Below, one piece after another: positions 54,731 to 63,435 of a stretch of 64,000 nt of DNA. A program made the position numbers and the translations under genes. A model generated the notes under the pieces. That model saw nothing but the letters and a program-made list of their open reading frames with translations. It made no database searches and was not told where the DNA came from. Every line of letters begins with the position of its first letter. Position 1 is the stretch's first letter. The DNA comes from Francisella philomiragia subsp. philomiragia ATCC 25015 (GTDB lineage: Bacteria; Pseudomonadota; Gammaproteobacteria; Francisellales; Francisellaceae), in the NCBI RefSeq assembly GCF_000156715.1, contig NZ_DS999316.1, positions 1 through 64,000 of the forward strand, in the 5' to 3' direction.

Positions 54731-55966
54731 CTATACAAGAAAACGAGCTTTTATTGTAGTTTTGATTTTTTTGAATTCATCAACAAGATCTTTTGCTTCA
54801 TCAGAAGTTGATTTAATATCCATCACAACATAACCAATATTCTCTAGAGTTCTAAGATATTGCCCTTCAACGTTAATGTTTTTTGCAGCTAATATCTTGT
54901 TTAGCTCATTCATAGTGCCCGGTATATTTTGGTGTATATGTAATATTCTATGAGTTTCAGTATGGCTAGGTAGTGATAATTCTGGGAAATTTACGGCATT
55001 TAGAGTCGAACCATTATCAGAATATTTAATAAGCTTAGCAGCGACTTCATTGGCAATATTTTCCTGCGCTTCGATAGTGCTACCACCAATATGAGGCGTT
55101 AAGAAAACATTATCAAAGCCTCTTAGTGGGCTTTCAAATATTTCACCTTTAGCAGAGGGCTCTTTAGGGAAAACATCTATAGCTGCGCCTTTGAGTTTAC
55201 CATTTTTCAAAACCTCAACTAAAGCATTAATATCAACAACATTTCCTCTAGAAGCATTAATTAGTACTGAGTTTTCTTTCATGAAGCTAAGCTCTTTAGC
55301 AGAAATCATATTTGCAGTTGTAGGCAATTGAGGTACATGTAGTGAAACAACATCGGAATTTTTAAGTAGAGTCTCTAAACTTTCTACAGCACTAGCATTT
55401 CCTAATGGAAGCTTTTCTTCTATATCGTAAAATATGACATTTAAGCCTATACTCTCTGCTAAAATACCAAGCTGCATACCAATATGGCCATAGCCAATGA
55501 TTCCAAGAGTTTTACCTCTCACTTCATTAGCATTATCAGCAGATTTATGCCATTCACCACGATGAGTTTTAGCATTTTTATCAATTACATTACGTATCAA
55601 CAAAATTGCTTCAGCTAATACAAGTTCAGCAACACTACGAGTATTTGAAAACGGAGCATTAAATACAGGTATTCCTAGATTTTGAGCAGTCTTAAGGTCA
55701 ACTTGGTTTGTACCAATACAGAAACAGCCTATGGCAGTCAAATGAGAAGACTGTTCTAGTACTTCTTTAGTAAGCTGTGTACGTGAGCGTAAGCCAACGA
55801 TTTTAAAATCTTTAAGCTTATCTACAAGCTCTTGACCTTCTAGTGCTGTATTCAATAGTTCAATATTTTCGTATCCAGCAGCTTTAAATGATTCAAGAGC
55901 ATTTAAATGAATACCTTCTAAAAGTAGAATGGGAATTTTCTTTTTGTTAAGAGATAATTGATTCAT
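54731..55966 (-). CDS. serA: D-3-phosphoglycerate dehydrogenase
   Basis: The first enzyme of serine synthesis. The 411-residue protein has the NAD-binding loop LGIIGYGHIGMQLG, the catalytic Arg region VLINASRGNVVD, Glu in the DVFPKEP segment, and the catalytic His in FLTPHIGGSTIEAQ. The C-terminal ACT domain (HIHQNIPGTMNELNKILAAK) binds serine for feedback inhibition. It is translated immediately upstream of tilS and 13 bases after thyA in the same direction. Confidence 0.96.
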   Translation of the reverse strand: MNQLSLNKKKIPILLLEGIHLNALESFKAAGYENIELLNTALEGQELVDKLKDFKIVGLRSRTQLTKEVLEQSSHLTAIGCFCIGTNQVDLKTAQNLGIPVFNAPFSNTRSVAELVLAEAILLIRNVIDKNAKTHRGEWHKSADNANEVRGKTLGIIGYGHIGMQLGILAESIGLNVIFYDIEEKLPLGNASAVESLETLLKNSDVVSLHVPQLPTTANMISAKELSFMKENSVLINASRGNVVDINALVEVLKNGKLKGAAIDVFPKEPSAKGEIFESPLRGFDNVFLTPHIGGSTIEAQENIANEVAAKLIKYSDNGSTLNAVNFPELSLPSHTETHRILHIHQNIPGTMNELNKILAAKNINVEGQYLRTLENIGYVVMDIKSTSDEAKDLVDEFKKIKTTIKARFLV

Positions 55967-55979
55967 TTTTATAATATCC

Positions 55980-56804
55980 TTATACAGAAATTTTTGCTTT
56001 TATAGCTGGATGATGTTTATAATTCTGAAATTCAAAGTCTTCATATTTGTAATCAAATATAGAACTTGGTTTTCTTAAAATTTTAAGCGTTGGTAAGTCT
56101 AAAGGCTCTCTACTAAGTTGCTCATTTACTTGCTCTATATGATTGTTATAAATATGACAATCGCCACCAGACCAAATAAATTCACCAACATCAAGGTCAC
56201 ATTGCTGAGCAATCATGTGTGTTAGTAAAGAGTAGCTCGCAATATTAAATGGAACTCCCAAAAAGGCATCAGCACTTCTTTGTGTAAGCATACAAGATAA
56301 CTTATTATCAGCAACATAAAACTGGAACATTGCATGACAAGGTGGTAGGGCAGAATTACCTTTAGCGACATTCTCTTGAGGAGAGATTTTTTCTGAAGGA
56401 ACAACACAAGGATTCCATGCTGAGACAAGAATTCTACGTGAATTTGGATTGGTTTTTAGCATTTCAATTACTTCAGCAATTTGATCTATACCTTCGCCAT
56501 TGAAGTCACGCCATTGTTTACCATATATCGGTCCAAGTTCACCTTCTTCAGTTGCCCATTCGTTCCAAATTCTAACTTTATTATCATTTAGATATTTTAC
56601 ATTTGTGCTACCACTTAAAAACCATAACAGTTCATGAACAACACTTGGGATATGAATTTTTTTTGTAGTTACTAATGGGAAACCTTGTTGTAAATCAAAG
56701 CGCATTTGGTATCCAAAAATACTTGTTGTACCAGTACCTGTTCTATCGCCTTTATTAGTTCCATTGTCTTTTATATATTTTAGAAAGTTTAGATATTCTC
56801 GCAT
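55980..56804 (-). CDS. thyA: Thymidylate synthase
   Basis: Makes dTMP from dUMP with methylene-tetrahydrofolate. N-terminal [20 protein letters not shown], the catalytic nucleophile Cys156 in [13 protein letters not shown] and [17 protein letters not shown] are all present. Compared with E. coli (264 residues, Cys146) there is an insertion of about 10 residues at positions 133-151 just before the catalytic loop. It overlaps the end of lgt by 16 bases, so the two are translationally coupled. Confidence 0.97.
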
Positions 56805-57595
56805 TTATTCTTCCTTGTTCTTATGAAAACTATGATAAGAATTATTGCTCCTAACACTATCATAGGAATAGATAATATCTGTCCCATAGTCATCCAGTTA
56901 AAGAATATATAACCATATTGTGGATCTGGCTGTCTGAAGAATTCACAAATAAATCTAGCGCTACCATATAGGAACATAAATAATCCTAATATTAAATAAC
57001 GTGGTCTTTTTTTGATACTAACTAGCCATAATACTGTAAATAGTACAACACCTTCTAAAAAGAACTCAAATAGTTGAGAAGGGTATCTAGGTAAAGGTCC
57101 ACCAGTAGGAAAAATCATTCCTATTGGAGAATCTGTAACTTTTCCCCATAACTCGCCATTTATGAAATTACCAATTCTACCAGCACCTAGACCTATAGGT
57201 ACAACTGGAGCTACAAATTCGCCAAGGTCAAAGAAGTTAACTCCAAGTTTGCGTGCATATAGTGCAAATGCTATTAATACACCTATAAACCCTCCATGGA
57301 ATGACATACCACCATCCCAGAGGAAAAACATTTGGAGAGGGTTATGAAAATAGTAGGGTAGATTGTAAAAGATTATATAGCCAATTCTACCGCCCAATAT
57401 AACACCTAAAGCAATATAAAATGTTAAATCACCTGCTTGTTCAGGTTTGATAGGTGCCCATGATTTAACTTTTGCTCTGTATCTCAATAAATACCAGCCA
57501 GCAAAAATACCGAATAAGTACATTAAACCATACCAGTGGACTTTTATAGGACCTAGATGTAAAGCAACTGGATCAATTTGAGGATAGTGTAACAT
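56789..57595 (-). CDS. lgt: Prolipoprotein diacylglyceryl transferase
   Basis: Attaches diacylglycerol to the lipobox cysteine of lipoproteins. An integral membrane protein of 268 residues with seven helices. The signature [18 protein letters not shown] is present, and [13 protein letters not shown] contains the essential His. It lies between rne and thyA; the lgt-thyA order is common in gammaproteobacteria. Several lipoproteins in this window (mltA, bamD, the efflux lipoprotein) are its expected clients. Confidence 0.97.
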
Positions 57596-57613
57596 TAGAT
57601 ATAGCCTTGCTAT

Positions 57614-60286
57614 TTAGATTATTGATTGAGATTCAAAATCAAGAGCTGGAGAATAATTTATGTGTTCTGGCTCAGGTTGATTTTGTTTGTTAACTTTTTC
57701 AACTGTTTTTTCTTTTTTATTATTTTTAGTAGTTTTAGGCTTTTCTTTTTTTACGCTATTTTGCTCAGATGTTTTATCATCTTTTTCTAGTTTAGCTTTT
57801 TTAGATTGCTCTTCTTTTACAACTACTTCATCAACTATTTCAATAGTTTCTTTTATCTCTGTATGAATATTGTTGCTATCCTCTACTTCAGTGTTTTGGA
57901 TTTTCTCGGCTTGTTTAGCCTTTTCAGCTTGTCTAGCAGCTTCTTTAAGAAGAGTTATTTCTTTATCGACTAAAACAGTATCAAATTTTAGATATTTACT
58001 AGTCTTTGCTTTTTCTTCAGTAGCTACTTTTGTAGCACCATCATCTTTTAAGCTATTATAGTTTTCTAAAACATCTTTAACCATAACAGAGACAAACTCT
58101 TCAGGATTTTTAGATATTACTTTCTTGATATTGTCAGTTTTTTCAGCAGTTTGATTCTGATACTTAAGCTGAGTAATATCAACAACTTCTTCAGCATTAT
58201 TAAGATTTAGGTTGTTACTTCTGCTACTACCACGATTGTTTGATTTTTTATCAAACTTATCACTACTTAATTTATTTTTGTTACGATCATTCCTATTGTC
58301 ATTGTTTTTACGATCGTTACGCTGGTTATTGTCTCTTTCTTGCCTATTGTCTTGAGACTTTTGGACTTGAGGTTTTTGACCTTTATTATTATTTTTATTA
58401 TCACTGCGATCATTATTATTAGCTTTGCGATCGTCACGTTGATTAATGTCTTTTTGCGGTCTGTTATCTTGAGACTTTTGAGGTTTTTGAGCTTTATCTT
58501 TATTGTTGTATTGTTTATTTTGAGGTTTCTTATTCTCAACAGCAATAACTTCATTACTACCTGTAAGCTTATCTAGTAGTTTACTGAAAAAACCTTTTTT
58601 CTTTGGCTCTTGCTTTTCACTAGTTTCGTTTGTGTTGTTTTGAACAGTAGTTTCAATATTCTTGTTTTCAAGTTTATTATCTTCCTTAGGGCTTACGCTC
58701 TGATCTTCAGATATAGGTTTACTTAGTTCAACAGCAGCAACTTTCTTTTTACCCGCTTTAGGAATTTCAACGTTGTATACATCTTCTATTAAGTCAGAAC
58801 TGGTACGGTTTGATTTGTAGCTAGTACCCCAAATTCTTTGCATTTGAAACTTAGGAGACTCCATGTTGAAGTTAGGAATTAACATGACTTTAACTTCAGA
58901 GATTCTTTCAATTTCAACAATGCTATCTCTTTTCTCATTTAGTATATATGCAGCTATATCAACAGGGACCTGAACACGTATCTCATTAGTATCTTCTTTG
59001 ATAGCCTCTGCTCTAATTTTACGTAAAATAGTAAGTGCAGTAGCTTGAGTTGTTTTTATGAAACCATGTCCGTCACAACGAGGGCACTTTTGCATTACAC
59101 TTTCATTGATTGATGAGCTTAAGCGTTGTCTAGATATTTCAACAAGTCCAAGTTTAGATATGCGTGACATTTGAATGCGTGCTTTATCTTGCTGCAGAGC
59201 TTCCATTAATTTTTCTTCGACTTGCTTTCTATTTGGATAGAATGACATGTCAATAAAATCAACGATAACTAGGCCACCAAGATCTCTGATTCTAAGTTGA
59301 CGAGCAACTTCTTCAGCAGCTTCTAAGTTTGTTTTGAAAGCAGTAGTTTCAACATCTTCAGCTTTGTTAGCACGAGATGAGTTAACATCAATAGCAACCA
59401 AAGCTTCTGTTGTGTCAATTACAATAGAGCCACCAGAAGGTAATCTAATTTCTCTCTTATAGGCATTTTCTATTTGTTGATCGATACCAAACTGTGCAAA
59501 TATAGGTAACTCTTCGTTGTATAACTTAACTTTGTTAATATCAAAACTTTGTCTAAGTAAGCCAAGTTGTCTTTTAACATCTTCATAGCATTCTTTAGAA
59601 TCTACAATAATTTCTTTAACATCTTCTTTTAGATGATCTCTAACTGTTCTGACGATTATGTCACTCTCTTTATGAAGTAGAGCAGGCTTTTTGATTTTAT
59701 GATAAGCCTTAAATATTGAGTCCCATAATTCAACTAGAGTATCAAAGTCATGTTTTAACTCTTCAAAAGAACACTCTACACAAGCAGTTCTTGCAATTAC
59801 ACTCATATTTTTAGGGATGTTTAAATCTTTTAGATATTTCTTAAGTTTTTCTCTATCCTCACCCTCTACACGACGTGAAATACCGCCACCATCTGGGTTG
59901 TTTGGTAGCAACACCATGTATGAGCCTGCAAGTGTGATAAATGTAGTTAAAGCTGCACCTTTATCACCACGCTCTTCTTTGTCAATCTGTACTATTAACT
60001 CTTGACCTTCTGAAAGAAGATGTGCAATATTTTCACCATTTGGTACGTCTTTTAGATAATACTCAGAAACTTCCTTGAATGGTAAAAAACCATTTTTATC
60101 TTCACCATAGTTGACAAATATTGCATTTAAGCTCGGTTCAATTCTAGAAATATAGCCCTTATAAATATTGGCTTTTTTCTGTTCTCTATCAACATTTTCA
60201 ATATCTAAATCAATAAGTTTTCCGTTATCTAGAGTAGCGATTCTTGTTTCTTCACTACTTTTACTATTTATTAGTATTTTCTTCAT
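57614..60286 (-). CDS. rne: Ribonuclease E
   Basis: The main endoribonuclease of mRNA decay and rRNA/tRNA processing. An S1 domain lies around residues 38-120 (GYISRIEPSLNAIFVNYGED). The metal-binding aspartates are Asp300 (VAIDVNSSRA) and Asp343 (VIVDFIDMSF). The zinc-link is CPRCDGHG (401-408). The C-terminal half is disordered, rich in Asn, Lys, Gln, Asp and Arg, and contains two related repeats near residues 596-670 that may be an RNA- or partner-binding region. At 890 residues it is shorter than the E. coli enzyme (about 1061). Confidence 0.96.
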   Translation of the reverse strand: MKKILINSKSSEETRIATLDNGKLIDLDIENVDREQKKANIYKGYISRIEPSLNAIFVNYGEDKNGFLPFKEVSEYYLKDVPNGENIAHLLSEGQELIVQIDKEERGDKGAALTTFITLAGSYMVLLPNNPDGGGISRRVEGEDREKLKKYLKDLNIPKNMSVIARTACVECSFEELKHDFDTLVELWDSIFKAYHKIKKPALLHKESDIIVRTVRDHLKEDVKEIIVDSKECYEDVKRQLGLLRQSFDINKVKLYNEELPIFAQFGIDQQIENAYKREIRLPSGGSIVIDTTEALVAIDVNSSRANKAEDVETTAFKTNLEAAEEVARQLRIRDLGGLVIVDFIDMSFYPNRKQVEEKLMEALQQDKARIQMSRISKLGLVEISRQRLSSSINESVMQKCPRCDGHGFIKTTQATALTILRKIRAEAIKEDTNEIRVQVPVDIAAYILNEKRDSIVEIERISEVKVMLIPNFNMESPKFQMQRIWGTSYKSNRTSSDLIEDVYNVEIPKAGKKKVAAVELSKPISEDQSVSPKEDNKLENKNIETTVQNNTNETSEKQEPKKKGFFSKLLDKLTGSNEVIAVENKKPQNKQYNNKDKAQKPQKSQDNRPQKDINQRDDRKANNNDRSDNKNNNKGQKPQVQKSQDNRQERDNNQRNDRKNNDNRNDRNKNKLSSDKFDKKSNNRGSSRSNNLNLNNAEEVVDITQLKYQNQTAEKTDNIKKVISKNPEEFVSVMVKDVLENYNSLKDDGATKVATEEKAKTSKYLKFDTVLVDKEITLLKEAARQAEKAKQAEKIQNTEVEDSNNIHTEIKETIEIVDEVVVKEEQSKKAKLEKDDKTSEQNSVKKEKPKTTKNNKKEKTVEKVNKQNQPEPEHINYSPALDFESQSII
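58270..58500 (-). repeat. Duplicated low-complexity repeat in the RNase E tail
   Basis: Two adjacent copies of about 35-37 residues (QKPQKSQDNRPQKDINQRDD and QKPQVQKSQDNRQERDNNQR, each followed by an Asn/Asp/Arg-rich tail) lie at 58401-58499 and 58277-58385. DNA similarity is visible on both copies, so it is a diverged tandem duplication. The residues are strongly polar and could bind RNA or form a scaffold for degradosome partners. Confidence 0.6.
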
Positions 60287-60336
60287 TTTTTAGTTAATTC
60301 CTTCAATAATATAATGTTCATAACTAGCTGTTTAAT

Positions 60337-60371
60337 GAGCTAGCTCGTTAAGTTCAGACCTATTTTGGTCT
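60337..60371 (-). promoter_or_regulatory. Leader hairpins upstream of rne
   Basis: A perfect 10-base palindrome GAGCTAGCTC (60337-60346) and a 5-bp hairpin AGACC/GGTCT (60356-60360 and 60367-60371) lie 50-85 bases before the rne ATG. In enterics RNase E autoregulates through hairpins in its own leader. The similarity here is positional only. Confidence 0.28.
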
Positions 60372-60487
60372 TTTTAATAAATCGCTTTTATAGACTATTT
60401 CATATATGAAACTGACCAAATTTACCATCTTTAATCATGCGCCTATTTAGTTCGCGATTTTGTTAAAGTACTATGTACGCAATTATT

Positions 60488-60496
60488 TGATATAAT
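60488..60496 (+). promoter_or_regulatory. Extended -10 promoter of the cysteine desulfurase gene
   Basis: TGA-TATAAT (60488-60496) is a perfect extended -10 element. No good -35 is present at 17 bases, as allowed for extended -10 promoters. Transcription would start near 60503, giving a leader of about 35 bases to the ATG at 60537. Confidence 0.5.
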
Positions 60497-60536
60497 ATCA
60501 ATATTAGCTAATAATTAAAAGAATTATTGATTTTTA

Positions 60537-61712
60537 ATGGGTCTTATTTATCTAGATTATGCAGCGACTACTCCACTTAGTCAAAATGTCAAAAAAACAA
60601 TGCTAAAATCGATTAGTGATGACTCTGATTTTTTTAACTCTGGATCATCAACTTATGAGCAGGCTTTATTAGTTCGCGATAAAATTGAGCAAGCAAGGGT
60701 ATCTATAGCAGATAGTTTGTCTGTCTTGCCTAGAGAGATTATTTTTACATCAGGAGCTACTGAGTCAAATAACCTTGCAATAAAAGGAGCAGCTTATGCT
60801 TATCAAAATAAAGGTAAGCATATAATTACATCAAAAGTTGAACATAAAGCAGTACTTGATGTTTGTGGTTTTTTAGAAACTAAGGGATTTGAAGTTACGT
60901 ACTTGGATGTAGATGGATTTGGACAGATTGATTCAGAGCAACTTAAAAAAGCTATTAAACAAGAGACTATTCTTATAAGTCTAATGGCTGTAAATAATGA
61001 GCTAGGTACTCTAAATAATCTTCGTGAGATCGGTAAGCTAACTATGCAGAGTGGTATAATTTTTCATGTTGATGCAGCTCAAGGATATGGCAAGATTGAT
61101 ATTGATATAAATGATATGAATATCGATTTGTTATCGGTATCTGGACATAAAATTTATGCTCCAAAAGGTGTGGGATTTTTATATGTGAGATCTAAAAGGC
61201 CAAAAGTTAAGCTAGAAAAACAGATACATGGTGGAGCTCAGGAATTTAATCTAAGAGCAGGAACATTAGCGAATTATCAGATATTTGCATTAGCTGAGGC
61301 TGTAAAAGAGATGTTTGCTAATAGACAGAATAATCTGCAGTACATAAAGGATTTGCGAGATACTTTTTTGGATATTATTAAAGAAATTGATGATATAAAG
61401 ATAAATACAAAACTTGATAATAGCTATCCTGGTATTTTAAGCATTACTTTTGTAGGTGTAAAAGGTGAAACTTTGTTAGCAATGCTTGGTGGTATTTGTA
61501 TGTCTATGGGGTCTGCGTGTAATTCTCAGGCTGTTAAACCATCTCATGTTTTGGTTGCTATTGGTTTGAGCGCTGATCAGGCAGAGTCTACGATAAGAAT
61601 TTCATTTGGTCTACATACTTCAAGAGAGCAGGTTGTATTAGCTGCTAAAATACTAATAGAAAAAGTTAAGCTTTTGAGAGCTATATCTCCACCGGGAGAA
61701 GAAAATGTATAA
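60537..61712 (+). CDS. Cysteine desulfurase (IscS/NifS class)
   Basis: PLP enzyme of 391 residues that takes sulfur from cysteine for Fe-S clusters or tRNA thiolation. The PLP lysine is Lys205 in SGHKIYAPKG, and the catalytic cysteine is Cys328 in SMGSACNSQA, on the long loop typical of class I desulfurases. No IscU, IscA or IscR gene follows, which argues against a full isc operon. Instead, a SufE-like gene overlaps its 3' end by 8 bases, suggesting a CsdA-CsdE-like pair. The ribosome binding site is weak. Confidence 0.92.
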   Translation: MGLIYLDYAATTPLSQNVKKTMLKSISDDSDFFNSGSSTYEQALLVRDKIEQARVSIADSLSVLPREIIFTSGATESNNLAIKGAAYAYQNKGKHIITSKVEHKAVLDVCGFLETKGFEVTYLDVDGFGQIDSEQLKKAIKQETILISLMAVNNELGTLNNLREIGKLTMQSGIIFHVDAAQGYGKIDIDINDMNIDLLSVSGHKIYAPKGVGFLYVRSKRPKVKLEKQIHGGAQEFNLRAGTLANYQIFALAEAVKEMFANRQNNLQYIKDLRDTFLDIIKEIDDIKINTKLDNSYPGILSITFVGVKGETLLAMLGGICMSMGSACNSQAVKPSHVLVAIGLSADQAESTIRISFGLHTSREQVVLAAKILIEKVKLLRAISPPGEENV

Positions 61713-62034
61713 TGATTTGGTAAAGAAACTTCTTGCGGAGGTTAATTTTGAAGATGCTGTTATCTTGCCGAAGCAAGTCAAATATTGTGTGATTGATAAT
61801 TTTTCGGTTATAGAGATGTATATTTCTGAAGAAAAAATCTCATTTAGAGTTTATGGCGATGCTTATATGCTAGCAATGATAAAATGGTTACAAAAAAAAT
61901 TACAACATAAAGCTGATATCAAGAAAATATCGCTACAAGAGCTTGTGAAGGAGTTTGATTTGCCTGAGTTTAAATATAGGAATGCTTCGCAAATAATCGA
62001 ACTTATTGAGAAAATAAATGCAGCAGTTGTATGA
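61705..62034 (+). CDS. SufE/IscU-fold protein, catalytic cysteine uncertain
   Basis: A 109-residue protein that overlaps the desulfurase gene. Its C-terminal two thirds (FRVYGDAYMLAMIKWLQKKL, then SLQELVKEFDLP and YRNASQIIELIEKI) align by eye with SufE/CsdE (which has FxGDSDAxIVxGL...GL and SxxRNGLxxMVERI). SufE and IscU share this fold. The region where the SufE catalytic Cys should lie reads KQVKYCVIDNFSVIEM: Cys28 is the only cysteine and is about three residues off the expected position, and the IscU-type cysteines are replaced (Asp52, Asn93). It may be a shortened SufE whose Cys28 still works, or a partner that has lost chemistry. Gene order and overlap support a role with the desulfurase. 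Confidence 0.6.
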   Translation: MYNDLVKKLLAEVNFEDAVILPKQVKYCVIDNFSVIEMYISEEKISFRVYGDAYMLAMIKWLQKKLQHKADIKKISLQELVKEFDLPEFKYRNASQIIELIEKINAAVV

Positions 62035-62719
62035 TTTTTATATATTGCACCAGTGCAAATATCAAGAAAATTCTCTACTTGTGAGTATATTCACTCGAGA
62101 GTTTGGTAAGATTTCGGGGTTAATAAGAGTTAATAAGAAAACGATAAACCTATATCAGCCTTTGGTTAAATTAAGAGGGCAAATTAGTCTTGCTAAAAAA
62201 TCAGATGGATTATCTAAAATCTATAACGTAGAGTTTGTTGAGTCATTCTATCAAAACACATATATAAATCTATTATCATTGCAGTACATGAATGAGTTGA
62301 TATATCTGCTACTGAGTTATTCTCATGAAGAAGAGTTTTTATTTGAGAAATATGGTTTTATTCTAAAAAATATAAATGAAATTAATTATAAATATTTGTT
62401 GAGAATGTTTGAGCTTGAGTTGCTAGATAGTCTTGGGCAGGGGATTTATGTCGATTGTGATATTGATGGTATGCTTATTGATGAGAGTTTAAATTACTCG
62501 ATACTTACCGCGGGCTTTAAAAAAAATTTATCAGCTATTCCAAATAGTATTGCTGGGAAAAATCTCTTGAAAATCAATCAATCAGTGAGCTCATGGACTG
62601 ATGAGGATCTAAAAGCCATTTCTAAAGTTACTCGTGCCTATATTGATTATGCTTTAGCTGGTAAGCAGTTAAGAAGTCGTAAACTTTTAATAGATTATTT
62701 GAATTTGGGTAAAAAATAG
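62018..62719 (+). CDS. recO: DNA repair protein RecO
   Basis: A mediator of RecA loading in the RecF pathway. The N-terminal OB-fold runs DFYILHQCKYQENSLLVSIF followed by TREFGKISGLIRV. A helical C-terminal domain contains FELELLDSLGQGIYVDCDID, matching the RecO family FELxLLxxLG. The zinc-finger cysteines of some RecO proteins are not present. Length 233 is normal. Its start overlaps the SufE-like gene by 17 bases, so desulfurase-SufE-like-recO form one transcript. It converges with dedA (9-base gap). Confidence 0.9.
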   Translation: MQQLYDFYILHQCKYQENSLLVSIFTREFGKISGLIRVNKKTINLYQPLVKLRGQISLAKKSDGLSKIYNVEFVESFYQNTYINLLSLQYMNELIYLLLSYSHEEEFLFEKYGFILKNINEINYKYLLRMFELELLDSLGQGIYVDCDIDGMLIDESLNYSILTAGFKKNLSAIPNSIAGKNLLKINQSVSSWTDEDLKAISKVTRAYIDYALAGKQLRSRKLLIDYLNLGKK

Positions 62720-62728
62720 TCTTTATAA

Positions 62729-63379
62729 TTATATTTTGTTAGAGAGCCTGTTCTTAAATGCTTTGATGAAAGATATTGTAGGTGGTATCAAAGATACAAC
62801 AATAATTAAAATTACAAATAGGCCGAAATATTTTTTGACAAAAGCATTATTGCTAAAGAAGAATGCTAAGTAGACAATAGAGTATACCCATATAAAAGCA
62901 CCAAGAATTCCCATTAATACAAATTTAGGATATCTCATGCGTGCCATGCCGGCTGTGAAAGGCATAAATGTTCTTACAAGTGGTGTAAATCTTGCTAATA
63001 TGATTGCAGCAGCACCATATTTATTAAAAAATTCTTGTGCTTTAAGTAGGTGAGCTGTTTTGAGAATTTTTGCATCATCTTTAAAAATTCGTTTACCGAC
63101 CATTCTGCCAAGGAAATAGTTGCATGAGTCACCACATACAGCTGCAGCTACAAGTATTGGAGCTAATACATGTACATTTAAGCTAGTCGCAGCTCCAGTA
63201 AGTCCTAGTGCAAAAAGTAAAGAGTCGCCAGGTAAAAAGGGTGTTACCACAAGCCCAGTTTCACAAAAAATCACTAAAAAAAGTAATAAATAAGTCCAAT
63301 CACCAAGTATATTAATATATGTGCTAATAAATTGATCTAGATGTAGGATAATATGAAATAATGCTGAAATCGTATCCAT
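62729..63379 (-). CDS. dedA: DedA-family inner-membrane protein, copy 1
   Basis: A 216-residue protein of the DedA/VTT family (SNARE-associated). Signature segments are FCETGLVVTPFLPGDSLLFA, GDSCNYFLGRMVGKRIF and ILARFTPLVRTFMPFTAGMA followed by RMRYPKF. DedA proteins are linked to undecaprenyl-phosphate or other lipid flipping and to membrane energetics; YghB/YqjA are the E. coli examples. A second copy follows directly upstream on the same strand. Confidence 0.9.
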   Translation of the reverse strand: MDTISALFHIILHLDQFISTYINILGDWTYLLLFLVIFCETGLVVTPFLPGDSLLFALGLTGAATSLNVHVLAPILVAAAVCGDSCNYFLGRMVGKRIFKDDAKILKTAHLLKAQEFFNKYGAAAIILARFTPLVRTFMPFTAGMARMRYPKFVLMGILGAFIWVYSIVYLAFFFSNNAFVKKYFGLFVILIIVVSLIPPTISFIKAFKNRLSNKI

Positions 63380-63435
63380 AAATTATTCATTTTGAATGTT
63401 TTGTCGTTAGATTATAAAAAAATAATATCTAAAGG

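Noticed and set aside
58240-58576. Opposite-strand frames inside the RNase E repeat region
   Set aside because: They arise from the repetitive Asn/Lys/Asp/Arg codons, have no ribosome binding site and no protein-like composition.
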